DNA from: Pseudomonas fluorescens
GTDB taxonomy: Bacteria; Pseudomonadota; Gammaproteobacteria; Pseudomonadales; Pseudomonadaceae
NCBI RefSeq assembly: GCF_018614655.1
Contig: NZ_JAGGOG010000028.1
Span: 1 to 58,437, forward strand
Direction: 5' to 3'
Length of the DNA: 58,437 nt
In this document: one piece after another, positions 24,886-33,906 of the stretch
Layout: each line of letters begins with the position of its first letter
Position numbering within the stretch: the stretch's first letter is position 1
Program-made: the position numbers and the translations under genes
The notes under the pieces: generated by a model
Told to the model about the DNA's origin: nothing
Seen by the model: only the letters and a program-made list of their open reading frames with translations
Database searches by the model: none

Positions 24886-26313
24886 TCAACCCTTGGGTGG
24901 ATCGATTGAAATACGGGACAGGATGTTGCTCCTTTTCTTTTTTGTTTGGGATTGGATCACGGCGTAAAACATCCGTGCCATGACCACCGGGTGAAACAGA
25001 TTCAGGGCATGCCGCTCCATGTGAGAGATCGCCAAGATTACCTTCAGGAGGTATTGATCGCTCAGCACTGCAACGTATAGCTTCGATTTGTACCAATGAA
25101 AGGCCCTTGCTCCCCACCACGCCTTCGTTCGGCGCATTTCGGCTTCCCACATCAGGTCACTGCTAATCGCCAACAGCCATGACCAACGTATCAGTCGTGC
25201 CAGCCTGGCCTGGAATAGTTTCCCCACTTGGTCGAGTCCATACCGGGCGCGGCGGCGACCGATGAGCTCACCCAACGCGATCGCTTCGAAGGTGGCCATC
25301 GACATGCCTTGACCATACACGGGGTTGAAGGCGCACACGGCGTCGCCTAGGACGGCCAGTCGTTGGGGCCAGCGGGGAGCCAGGTGATATAGCCGCAGAC
25401 GGTTTTCTGTTCGGGCGTAACTGACAATCGACGTAACGCGGGTGCTGGCCTTCAACAACTCAGTGATGTCGGCGTTATTCATGCTGAACGCGAACTCCAA
25501 AAAGCCTTGCTCATTCACGGGTGGCTTGTCGCGCAGGGCGCCTGATAGTGTCACCAACCATTCTTTCTTCTCGGTACGCAGCACATAGGCGCCACGTGTC
25601 GCATGAGGAGCCTCGCTGAAATGATAAATACCTTCCCATTCACGATCAGGGCCTTTGAATATGCAGGTGGTATAGATTACTCCGGCATCGACGACATGAT
25701 CATCTGGTACGGTATAACCCATATCCCTTAGCCAGCGAGTCAACCGGGAAAACCGGCCGGAAGCATCAATTACGAAATCAGCCGATATCGAGATCGGTTG
25801 TTCCATCCCTATGTCCTTCGCATCACCTGCCGAATGACGCATCGCGTTCACGCCAATGATCTGCTCGCCCGCCGCATCCGTCCGTAAGCCGGTGACCCGT
25901 GTGCCGTCACGCAAATGCACCCTGGGCGTAGCGATCACTCTTCGACGAATGAGCGATTCTAGTAAGGGGCGGGTAAAAAACTGCATAGGTTGCCCCACCG
26001 TCGAAAACGGTATCTGGCCGCTCGGTACCCGGGAACTAATGCCCTGGGCATGATCGAATACCACCGAGCCAGCTATTTTGAGCTCATTCTTGATGCCGGG
26101 GAAAATCGACTCGAGTGCACGTGCGCCTTTACTGGTCAATCCATGCGAATGACTCGCCCCAGGCGTGCCTTTGCGACAGGCCATACCTTCGTCGATCAGG
26201 TCACGCTCGAGTATTGTTACCCGCTGGAAGTGCTCCGACAGTACCCTGGCGGCAACGAGCCCCGCGATGCTGCCGCCTATGATTACGGCGTGGCCACCGA
26301 CTATCTTCTTCAC
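24886..26313 (-). CDS. FAD-dependent monooxygenase/oxidoreductase
   Basis: A 475-residue flavoprotein. It starts with the nucleotide-binding loop HAVIIGGSIAGLVAARVL (about residues 8-25, with ILERD at the strand end). It carries VIDASGR(F)S and the second FAD motif VLGDAVCAFNPVYGQGMS (about 322-338). The start was set at GTG 26313; the frame is open to 26601 but that part has no homology I recognise and no clear ribosome site fits any start well. The family includes halogenase/epoxidase-like and prenyl-reductase-like enzymes. It is the first gene of the operon with the ALDH and the IDI-synthase fusion. It may be the oxygenase that acts on squalene or a later intermediate; sequence alone does not decide. 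Confidence 0.75.
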   Translation of the reverse strand: MKKIVGGHAVIIGGSIAGLVAARVLSEHFQRVTILERDLIDEGMACRKGTPGASHSHGLTSKGARALESIFPGIKNELKIAGSVVFDHAQGISSRVPSGQIPFSTVGQPMQFFTRPLLESLIRRRVIATPRVHLRDGTRVTGLRTDAAGEQIIGVNAMRHSAGDAKDIGMEQPISISADFVIDASGRFSRLTRWLRDMGYTVPDDHVVDAGVIYTTCIFKGPDREWEGIYHFSEAPHATRGAYVLRTEKKEWLVTLSGALRDKPPVNEQGFLEFAFSMNNADITELLKASTRVTSIVSYARTENRLRLYHLAPRWPQRLAVLGDAVCAFNPVYGQGMSMATFEAIALGELIGRRRARYGLDQVGKLFQARLARLIRWSWLLAISSDLMWEAEMRRTKAWWGARAFHWYKSKLYVAVLSDQYLLKVILAISHMERHALNLFHPVVMARMFYAVIQSQTKKKRSNILSRISIDPPKG

Positions 26314-26602
26314 GCCAAGCCCCGCTATCGATATATGACCGAAACTTATAGTTAAGATCGTGACTTCCCGCCAACCTCGGTGGCTCGCAGACTCAAAAAA
26401 GTCATTGATTACGGCTACGGGGATCGGCTCCGAGCGTGCCTTTTTAGATTTTTCGCTGTAAATGCTGCGTATTACCTGTCCGGCGTGGTGCGTGTGTTCC
26501 CTCTTGCAGACATCGATAGATGCCGGGCGTGTTCGTTGGTGTTGCGACATTTGTAACCATTGGCCGTGAGCCACCGCGCCGACGGTTGGCAACCGGGACA
26601 TG

Positions 26603-26772
26603 GTTCATGGACCGACCACGCTGCTTGCCAACCCACGCATGAGTGAACGACTTGAGGAGTTTGACCACGGGACGTCCGCCGAATCCAAGTCGGCCATTAC
26701 GAGATGCGCTACGAGATTGTGGAATCGAATATCTGTCTGCTGCGCCTTTGGCACACCCGCCCGGATAGGTAA
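26603..26772 (+). pseudogene. parE: ParE toxin, C-terminal half
   Basis: The plus strand reads GPTTLLANPRMSERLEEFDH, then after a one-base loss RDVRRIQVGHYEMRYEIVES and LLRLWHTRPDR-stop. This is the C-terminal half of a ParE/RelE-type toxin. Its N-terminal 18 residues are found 1.1 kb away on the opposite strand (27838-27896), beyond an IS5-family element. Insertion plus inversion or deletion dismantled the gene. Confidence 0.65.
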
Positions 26773-27837
26773 TTGGAAGGTCTACCTACGCTCGGAAAAC
26801 CTTAACGCACGATTTTTCCCCCATTCGGTAGACTCCCCTTTCAAACTCAACCCACAAAGCTCGCCGGGATTGTTCGTGTAAAGGAACGAGCCCAAGGTAG
26901 CTTCCAACCACCCGCGCCTCGTAAATCTTATGGCTACACCGAGGCGCATCGACGTCTGGTGCCGGAGCAACGCTATCCCAGTTGCCTGACCGACGCAGAA
27001 TGGACTCTGGTCGCTGACTTGTTTGAGGCCTCGAGAGGCCGTGGCGTCCCACCTCGCCACTCCCGGCGGACGCTTTTGGAAGCGGGCTGCTATGTCGTGC
27101 GTACGGGTATTCGTGGCGAATGCTGCCTCGCGAGTTTTCGCACTGGGACAACATTTATAAAACCTTTCGACGGTGGAGCGCTCAGGGCAAATTCGAGCAG
27201 ATGCACGACCGACTTCGTACCCAATGGCGAGAGCGGATAGATCGTGATGAAAAGCCGTCAGCCGGTGTTCTTGACTCGCAATCAACGCGTAGCTCTCCCC
27301 AAGGGGGCGAAAGTGGTTACGACGCAGGCAAAAAGGTAAAAGGGCGTAAGCGAAGCCTCGTCGTTGATACCTTGGGCCTGTTTTTGGCTGTGAGCATCAG
27401 TGCAGCCAGCGTGCAGGATCGAGACGCTGCGGACGCCGCAGTGACGTCCTCAATGGGCAAGCACCCATCATTGAGTACTCCGTTCGTCGACAGTGCCTAT
27501 GCCGGAAAGTGGGCTCAGCGGACGCAACATAGTCATGCTGTCCAGATCCACGTCATAAGAGGAGCAAATAATCGCCGAACCGGGAATGGGCATTCAGAGC
27601 AAGGCGATTTGTTTACGGCAGCGCCGGCTCCGAGTGGTTTTGTGGTGATGCCCAAGCGCTGGGTAGTAGAACGGACTCATGCCTGGAATGAGCGAGCCAG
27701 GCGGCTGATCATGCACCATGATCGGTTATTTGATGTGTGCGAGGCATGGGTATGGCTGGCCGAAGCTCGAATGCTCGCCCGTCGACTTACCACCTGATTT
27801 TGTCTACACCCTCCTAGAGAATCCGGGGCGATTCAAC
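26773..27837 (+). mobile_element. IS5-family insertion sequence, inactivated
   Basis: It lies between the two ParE pieces and contains a frameshifted transposase (26959-27797). I could not fix both terminal repeats. The right junction is sharp: ParE codons stop at 27838. The stretch 26773-26958 has no gene; it includes a 22-base string (26834-26855) identical to 37893-37914. Confidence 0.6.
26959..27797 (+). pseudogene. IS5-family transposase (IS427-like), frameshifted
   Basis: Frame one gives MPEQRYPSCLTDAEWTLVAD and RRTLLEAGCYVVRTG. After one lost base near 27113 the second frame continues with LPREFSHWDNIYKTFRRW, a DDE-type core (GVLDSQSTR, VDTLGLFLAVSI, FVDSAYAGKW) and VVERTHAWNERARRL. 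The order of blocks is that of two-frame IS5 transposases. Whether the frame change is programmed or a mutation is unclear; the local sequence suggests a simple deletion. Confidence 0.8.
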
Positions 27838-28161
27838 TCATACAGCCTGGCAATGTCGGAAAGCGCCTTGCTTGTCCACTTCAAATCCATCAGCGCGGTC
27901 CCGACAACGGCGTGTCAGCACTGAGGCTGTCGACCCGGCCTGAACAGCCTGGTGGTCAATTAGGCGACCAGCGCCAACGTCGGCCAAGGCCTCGCGGGTC
28001 AGGCGACTTCGCTCTTCTTCCTGGTCGATCCACGCGGACAGCGCTTGCTTGACGATCCAGTTCTTGGAGCGCTCCAAGCGCTCAGCCATCAGATCGATCT
28101 TTTCGGCCAGTTGCACCGGAATGTGAGGCGTGACAGATCGGGTTTTCGCTGTAGTTGCCAT
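27838..28161 (-). pseudogene. parD: ParD-like antitoxin (frameshifted) and start of ParE
   Basis: Starting at ATG 28161, the minus strand encodes a CopG/ribbon-helix-helix antitoxin (HIPVQLAEKIDLMAERLERS, WIVKQALSAWIDQEEERS, GAGRLIDHQAVQA). A missing base after HQAVQA shifts the frame; the restored text continues VDSLSADTPLSGPR-stop. The toxin then begins MDLKWTSKALSDIARLYE and is cut off at 27838 by the IS5-type element. The pair is inactive. Confidence 0.75.
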
Positions 28162-28181
28162 GATCGGGTTACTCCTGACCG

Positions 28182-28823
28182 TTACTTTTTCTTGAATTTG
28201 ATGTCGCCAGAACCGGCAACGGAATGATCACTGATCAGAGGGTTACCCCGGATCATGATGTCGCCAGAACCCATTACTCGGGCCTTCACCGAATTGATGA
28301 CATGGGCGTCGATGTCGCCGGAGCCAGCCACCGTCAATTTGGCGGACGTAGCCACCAGTTCGCTGGTGGTCACATCACCTGAACCGGCGACCTCGGCGCC
28401 CAGATGATCCACGCAGCCAAAGGCTGTGCGTCCCCCAAGCCCTGGACGCCAAGATCGAGTATGGCCTGCTCAAGGTCGGTCATATCACCACTGCCCTTGT
28501 GCAGATACTGGGCACCTCAGGCAGCGCAATCCCAACCATGCTGCGCCCCTTAAACTGCGCCTAAACTACGCCGTGATACCGCTCTGACATCCAGCGACAT
28601 TGAACCTTCCACCCGCAAAAATGTTGCCGGTAGCGGAGAGATGAATGCGGCCTCCGGCACCACTGATGGAAACGTCTTCCTGCTCGATAACCAGCTTGTT
28701 ACCCTCGAAGCGGGTTTTGATGTTACGAATGGCTTCCTGGTTCTCCCCACCCACAACCAGGTGTGCTGAAGGTGAGCGGAAGAACACAACATCCACTGCG
28801 CCCTTGATCACAATTTTGCGCAC
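28182..28823 (-). pseudogene. DUF2807 (GIN-domain) protein in two pieces
   Basis: The upstream part (28566-28823) reads VRKIVIKGAVDVVFFRS-like, then LVIEQEDVSISGAGG. The downstream part (28182-28412) shows the repeated turn GSGD four times (VAGSGDVTTS, VAGSGDIDAH, VMGSGDIMIR, VAGSGDIKF). Both belong to a beta-helical DUF2807 protein. About 150 unrelated bases between them (28413-28565) and a stop separate the halves. No role in the cluster is evident. Confidence 0.6.
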
Positions 28824-28829
28824 CGGGCG

Positions 28830-29222
28830 GATGGGCGCTCTTCCTTTTCATAATTGGCTGCGCGTTCCCATGCGGAATCGCGATGGTTGGCATTCTGGAT
28901 GCGTCAAAGGGCTGGAATGGTTCATCATCTATCCTTTGTAATTTATTTTGCGCATATATACGTCCATTCGATTGATAGTTAATCATAGAAAGTAATCATA
29001 CACCGTCAAGCGTGACGTCAGGTTGGGCTAGGCTTCTCCTGGATGGGCGCCGTGGCAACGTTGTTTTTTGGCTCCGTTGTTCCCTAATTCGGAGCTTGGG
29101 GCGTAATGGATCAGGAGGTGCACATAAGCCGCACTTGCTTAATACGATTTTTTCTGAATTCCGCGGACGCCCCATAGCGTTTTTTTCCCGCAACCAGTTG
29201 ATTTTTAGCAGAGTACGAGACC
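28830..29222. other. Intergenic stretch ahead of the P450 gene
   Basis: I see no gene. It should contain the promoter of the plus-strand P450 gene; the stretch around 28935-29000 is AT-rich (ATTTATTTTGCGCATATATA). The ribosome site of the P450 (ACGAGACC before ATG) is weak. Confidence 0.35.
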
Positions 29223-30569
29223 ATGAACGCAACCACTCGCACTACTATCCCGCATATGCCCGCTTTGTTGCCGTTTATCGGTCAAGGCCTCGCGTTCAAG
29301 CGAAATCCAGTTCGACTACTTCAGGAGGGTACCCGGCGCTACGGTGAGGTATTTTCGTTTCGACTTATGGGTCAAACCGTGTATACCCTAATCGGTCCCA
29401 GGGCAAACGAAGTGTTCTTTCGTGCAGCGGACGACGAATTGAGTATGCGCAACATCTTTCGTTTTCTGGTGCCAGTGTTTGGGCCGGGAGTCGCGTATGA
29501 CATCGCCCCCGAACGCTTCGACGAGCACGTAAGTTTTCTTCATCCGGTGCTGAGAGATAGTCAGGCACATGGGTATGCACAGGTAATCGCGGAGCAAACG
29601 GACCGTTTCTTGGACGCGTGGGGGGAGAGTGGCGAGATAGATTTACTGTCTGAAATGTTCGAACTAACCTTTTTAACTAGTGGATGCTGTTTTCTTGGCG
29701 AGGATTTTCTTCGGTTGTCTAACAAGTTAAAATTCGTCGATCTTTACCATGCGTTAGAACGCGGTATCAATCTCGTCGCATTTTTTAACCCGTATATTCC
29801 ACTTCCAGCGATGCGCCAGCGCGATGCGGCACGTGAGCGCATCGTTCAACTCATCTCACAAATTATCGCCGAGAGAGAAGTTAAGCGGGCGTCTACTGAC
29901 GATCTTCTCGGCAATCTAATCAATGCCCGCTACAAGAATGGGACTGCCATCGATGCCCAGACTATCACTGGGATTATTCTTACCGTTCTCTTCGCAGGAC
30001 ATCGGACTACCGCGAGCCTTAGCACTTCGACAGGATTGCTGCTACTTAAGAATCCAAAACATATGTCGCGAATATTTGGCGAACTAAAGAATATTGACCT
30101 CTCCTCATCACCGACTACGATAGAGATGAGGAGTCTGCAACACTTCGAGCGCTGCATTAAGGAAACCGAACGATTGTTTCCTCCCGTGGTAACAACAATG
30201 CGCCTAATTGAAAAGCCGATCGATTGCCTAGGATTTCGTCTTCCTTCCGGCGGACTGGCAATGATTTCTCCGGCTGTGACACACCGCCTTCACGGCGTCT
30301 TTACCAATCCCGACGAGTTTGATCCTGATCGCTTTGGTCCTGGTCGGGAAGAGGATAAGCGTCAACCTTTCTCACTCATTGGATTTGGTGGCGGAAAACA
30401 CCGTTGCGTTGGCCGCTCGTTTGCCTATCAGCAAATTAAGGTAATCTGGTCACGGATTCTGGATCGCTTTGAACTGGAATGTTCCGCACCTATTCCTCAG
30501 CCAGACTATTCAGCCATGATCGCCAGGCCATCGTCGCCGTGTTTTGTACGGTACCGTCGCCGCGCGTAG
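29223..30569 (+). CDS. Cytochrome P450, CYP51-like
   Basis: A 448-residue soluble P450 with no membrane anchor. Landmarks: I-helix FAGHRTTAS (A258-GHRTT, the CYP51-style His before the Thr), ExxR in CIKETERLFPP, the PERF-like FDPDRFGPGREEDK, and the heme loop FGGGKHRCVG with Cys395. These blocks resemble sterol 14-demethylases, especially FDPDRF...EDK...FGGGxHRCVG. It is the only intact plus-strand gene of the cluster, between the two minus-strand operons, and is flanked by IS relics. It appears less GC-rich than the conjugation genes. The likely role is oxidative removal of a methyl group or hydroxylation of the cyclised triterpene; redox partners are not encoded nearby. Confidence 0.88.
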   Translation: MNATTRTTIPHMPALLPFIGQGLAFKRNPVRLLQEGTRRYGEVFSFRLMGQTVYTLIGPRANEVFFRAADDELSMRNIFRFLVPVFGPGVAYDIAPERFDEHVSFLHPVLRDSQAHGYAQVIAEQTDRFLDAWGESGEIDLLSEMFELTFLTSGCCFLGEDFLRLSNKLKFVDLYHALERGINLVAFFNPYIPLPAMRQRDAARERIVQLISQIIAEREVKRASTDDLLGNLINARYKNGTAIDAQTITGIILTVLFAGHRTTASLSTSTGLLLLKNPKHMSRIFGELKNIDLSSSPTTIEMRSLQHFERCIKETERLFPPVVTTMRLIEKPIDCLGFRLPSGGLAMISPAVTHRLHGVFTNPDEFDPDRFGPGREEDKRQPFSLIGFGGGKHRCVGRSFAYQQIKVIWSRILDRFELECSAPIPQPDYSAMIARPSSPCFVRYRRRA

Positions 30570-30619
30570 TATTGGATGACTGAACCGCCCCGGGTTTCGC
30601 GCAGACTTATTGGTTTGAG

Positions 30620-31105
30620 TCAGGCGGCTTGCGGGTAAGCTGCCTGACCCTGCTCGTATAGTGCCTCAAATTCCGCTGGTGGAATATTGCCAATGGGTTC
30701 AAAAAGACGTTGTTGATTGAACCATGACACCCAACTAAGGGTTTCCCACTCGAAGGCTTCCACGGTCCTCCACGGACCCTGCTTAGAGACCAAATTCAGC
30801 CTTGTACAATCCATTGACGGTCTCGGCCAGAGCGTTGTCATAGCTGTCACCCACACTCCACACCGAGGACTCGATACCCGCCTCGCTAAGCCTCTCTGCA
30901 TAGCGAATAGACAGGTACTGCACCCCTCCTGTGATGTACCAGCCAGTGCGGTGCCGGTTGACGTGCGCGCAATGCCTGTTCCAGTGCGTCCAGGACAAAG
31001 GAGGTGCGCATGTGCTGAACTGACCCGCCAGCCCACGATAAAACATGAGTAAACATCAATGATGAAGGCTACATATCGGCGCCTTTTCCAACGGTCGCTC
31101 ACCAC
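30620..31105 (-). mobile_element. IS3-family transposase (orfB) relic
   Basis: Two minus-strand frames give VAFIIDVYSCFIVGWRVSSA, then VQYLSIRYAERLSEAGIESS and GDSYDNALAETVNGLYKAE, then WFNQQRLFEPIGNIPPAEFE. These are the integrase-core blocks of IS3-family OrfB. The N-terminal half is missing and the frame is broken at least twice. Confidence 0.85.
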
Positions 31106-31202
31106 ACGCCTTTTGAACGCAGCAGCACCGGGTGGTTTGGAGCCAGCTCCTGCAAGCAGACTCCGGGAGGCCTACCCCCATCTTTGATATAGCATCGCTG
31201 GC

Positions 31203-31439
31203 TTACGCCAGCGTTCGTGACACCCCCCAATACAAAATCTTCACTCGGTTGCGAGGCTTGTTGAGGAACACGAAAAGCACCGGGTCAAACACTGCGACCT
31301 TGATGTACAGTTCGATTAGCGCGGCGAGGCCGTCGATGGATTTTCGGAAGTCGACGGGCTTGGGGTAGCGATAGATTTTTTCGACTTTGGCGTCGGCACG
31401 CATCATGAGGTGCTGGCTCCAGAAAGGAATCGGGAGCAC
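31203..31439 (-). mobile_element. IS66-family TnpB (Orf2) fragment
   Basis: The minus strand reads IYRYPKPVDFRKSIDGLAAL and FDPVLFVFLNKPRNRVKILY, the typical IS66 Orf2 sequence. The end is cut after about 70 residues, and no IS66 Orf1 or transposase accompanies it. Confidence 0.85.
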
Positions 31440-31817
31440 AGCATCAGGGATCAGGTGGTGACTTTGAATGTGGGGTTTATGGAGCGGTTACATTTCAGGA
31501 ACGGTCGTCGGGTGGCTGCATGGCTCGGACTGACGCCGGGTCAATACAGCAGCGGTGGAAGCAGCGTTTGGGGAGTATCACCAAAGCCGGGGATGCCTAT
31601 TTACGCAGTCTACTGGTACTTGGAGTCCGGTCTGTCATGGTTAATTTGGGCGATAAACAGAGATCCTCTGAGTCGTTGGATCCGCAACCTTATGGAGCAC
31701 CGTGGTGACTGGCGTGCCGCCGTGGCGATTGCCGCCAACAATGCGAGGATGTCCTGGGCCGTCCTTCATTACGGCGACACGTTCAAGGCTGAACAGGCAG
31801 AGCCAACTGGCGCGTGA
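31440..31817 (+). mobile_element. IS110-family transposase, C-terminal relic
   Basis: The plus strand carries FRNGRRVAAWLGLTPGQYSS, then in a shifted frame RLGSITKAGDAYLRSLLVLG, then back to SRWIRNLMEHRGDWRAAVAI and ARMSWAVLHYGDTFK. This is the end of an IS110 transposase with frame changes. The following 31818-32167 holds no gene. Confidence 0.8.
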
Positions 31818-32167
31818 AAACCTGAGCTCCTTATTGAGGGTCCTTTGAGGTTACAAAGCAGGGAATCATGAGCGGATAAACCGATCAATGTGCACTGCGT
31901 CGTTGATGTGAAGCGGGTTGGACCTGCGTGGGGGGTACCTGGAAATCGTAAGGGGATTTCAGTCCCGGTTAGCGGACAAGGCCTCCACGTGCGCCTGTCA
32001 TCAGGGGCCGAGCCATCAGCTCAACATGACCGTTTGTAGTACCGCAATCCTTCACCTTTCTTACGTCGATTCGGCACGCGTAGCAGAGAATAAAACAGAA
32101 GCTATTGGGCTTGTGCTCAATGGGGAAGCCCTGGTAGTACGATTTTTCCGAATTCTGTAGGCTCCCC

Positions 32168-32384
32168 TAGAACGGCGACACTTGCGCCTACAACAGCGCC
32201 CAGGGCACCAACTGCTCGATATCCGCCAGGAAGCGATCACGTCGAGTTTGCTTTTGTTTGCTGGTGTATTCGAGTTCGGAGAAGGTCTTCTGCATGGCGC
32301 GTAACGAAGCTCACGAAGAGGGGCTGATTGGAAGTGCTCAGGGTGCCAAAGGTGGGGACGGTTGGCTATTTATGCAGCGCCTCC
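32168..32384 (-). mobile_element. 5' relic of an IS5-family element related to the one at 55 kb
   Basis: Read on the minus strand from 32384 it begins GGAGGCGCTGCATAAATAGC and continues colinearly with the left 200 bases of the complete element at 55027 (KTFSELEYTS..., RRDRFLADIEQLVPWA), then has a stop codon and ends near 32168. Only the left end and the first transposase codons remain. Confidence 0.8.
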
Positions 32385-32473
32385 TTAATGAACATGGTGC
32401 GATAATTACGTATTTCAGAGAATTTTGAACAGCAATTTTTATAATTAAATGCTTACGAAAAAACTAATGGTAG

Positions 32474-33520
32474 CTACGACTCTTTTTGAATCCGCTTCTG
32501 AGCTAGTACAAAGAGGGATGGAGTGAAAATACCGCTTTTACCGCCTGCTACGAGAGCACGAGCACCCAGAGCAAGCAGCTGCCCAACAGAAGCTGTTCCT
32601 TTCGGGACGAGTCGCAATGGCTCCAGTGTCCGTAACGCAAAGTTTGTGAGGAAACTTCCAGTTGGAGAGCTGCGTATTGAAGATAATGATAACTTGCTCG
32701 GTGCGAGAGGTTCCCACCATGGAACGTCATCCTGCTGAGCCCGATCCTCGACATGAAGAAGGTCCAGGTTAGTATCCTCAATCGATCGCAGAATTTCGTC
32801 CGAAGTACTGATGTAAGGGATACCGCAACACATCTCTATTTGCCGCTTAATCGCCTCGTGTTCTGTATTGCCAGGGATGAATTTCGCAGTCATACACCAT
32901 TCATAGGTACCCCAGAGTCGTCCCGGTCTCAGAACCCGCTTAACCTCGCTGTACACACCGGTGAGACTCGGGGCGTGAACAGTCGCCTCAATGGCGTATG
33001 CGGCTTCCAGACTCGCGTCGGGGAAAGGTAATTTCATGAAATCTGCCTCTATGACCTTGCAACGATCAGATAGTCCGGAGCGCTCGTTTAGGAGACGAGC
33101 ACGTCGCACCTGGTATGCGTTGATATTGACGCCGATTATTCGGCATCCCGCAAAGCGAGCAATGCCTCTCATCGGTCCGCCGATTCCGCACCCGACGTCG
33201 ACAACCTGATCGAGTTGACTAAGCTTCAATTTTTGTGCAAGCCAGTGCTGATGCCGGACCAACGACTCTCGTACTGTCTCTTCGTAATGTCTAGGTGCAA
33301 AATGAAATGACTGCCCCCACCCGAACTCGTAGAAGTCAGTAGCGAGATCGTAATATTGATTGACTAGAGACTGATACTCTATACGTCTCTGATCAGAATC
33401 CACTCCGTTCTGAGTAAGATAGCTCGCGAACGCATCCTGTTTGCTACCTGATTCCAAGTTTTTCTTCATGAAATCGAGCAACTCTTGAAATCTTGCTGGG
33501 TCTCTCCTAAGCTCTGGCAT
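32474..33520 (-). CDS. Sterol C-24 methyltransferase-like enzyme (SMT/Erg6-type)
   Basis: A 348-residue SAM-dependent methyltransferase, ATG 33520 preceded by TTGGAG. All four classical SMT regions are present in order: YEFGWGQSFHFA (residues 64-75, sterol-binding region I), VDVGCGIGGPMRGI (107-120, SAM site), YAIEATVHAP (175-184) and YEWCM (206-210). This agreement is far beyond a generic methyltransferase. It should add a methyl group to the side-chain double bond at C-24 of a sterol-like product. It is the last gene of the minus-strand operon that includes the cyclase. Bacterial SMTs are rare. Confidence 0.88.
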   Translation of the reverse strand: MPELRRDPARFQELLDFMKKNLESGSKQDAFASYLTQNGVDSDQRRIEYQSLVNQYYDLATDFYEFGWGQSFHFAPRHYEETVRESLVRHQHWLAQKLKLSQLDQVVDVGCGIGGPMRGIARFAGCRIIGVNINAYQVRRARLLNERSGLSDRCKVIEADFMKLPFPDASLEAAYAIEATVHAPSLTGVYSEVKRVLRPGRLWGTYEWCMTAKFIPGNTEHEAIKRQIEMCCGIPYISTSDEILRSIEDTNLDLLHVEDRAQQDDVPWWEPLAPSKLSLSSIRSSPTGSFLTNFALRTLEPLRLVPKGTASVGQLLALGARALVAGGKSGIFTPSLFVLAQKRIQKES

Positions 33521-33624
33521 CGATGGACTCCAATTTAATAAGTAGAATTGATAAAAAATTAAATTTTATTAAAACTATTAAGGATGGTCTGAAATATCCC
33601 CCCTTTTTCCCGGCCACTTCGTCA

Positions 33625-33906
33625 TCAGCGCTTTCGAACGGCAGCCGTACAAAATCCGGTCAAACACCGTCGAACGATGGTGAAGCCTTCAATGACGGCC
33701 GAGTCAGCGAATAAATTTTCTTGAGCGAGCCCCAACTGCACCAAACCCGCCACGCAAGATGGATGGAGCCGTTCGCCAGCCAGCCGTCGCTCCATGTGTT
33801 GGCCTGGCTCCACGATCAGGATCCTCCAGCCGAAATCGCGGATAGCCGCCGCGGCCACGACTCCAGCAACGCTCGCTCCGGCGATGATGACGTCGAAGTC
33901 AGTCAC
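33625..33906 (-). pseudogene. Squalene-epoxidase-like flavoprotein, N-terminal remnant
   Basis: A 93-residue frame whose ATG overlaps the cyclase stop, so it was the next gene of the operon. It holds the FAD loop DVIIAGASVAGVVAAAAIRD and IVEPG, then GERLHPSCVAGLVQLGLAQ. The latter is the G-E-x-L-x-P...L..LGL block of squalene-epoxidase-type monooxygenases. The text then loses homology and stops, so some 300-350 residues are missing. It is probably non-functional unless a second epoxidase exists in the cell. A related FAD-monooxygenase family is the alternative. Confidence 0.6.

Noticed and set aside
31918..32160. 80-codon plus-strand frame downstream of the IS110 relic
   Set aside because: No recognisable protein features and no ribosome site; it lies in IS-flanking debris.
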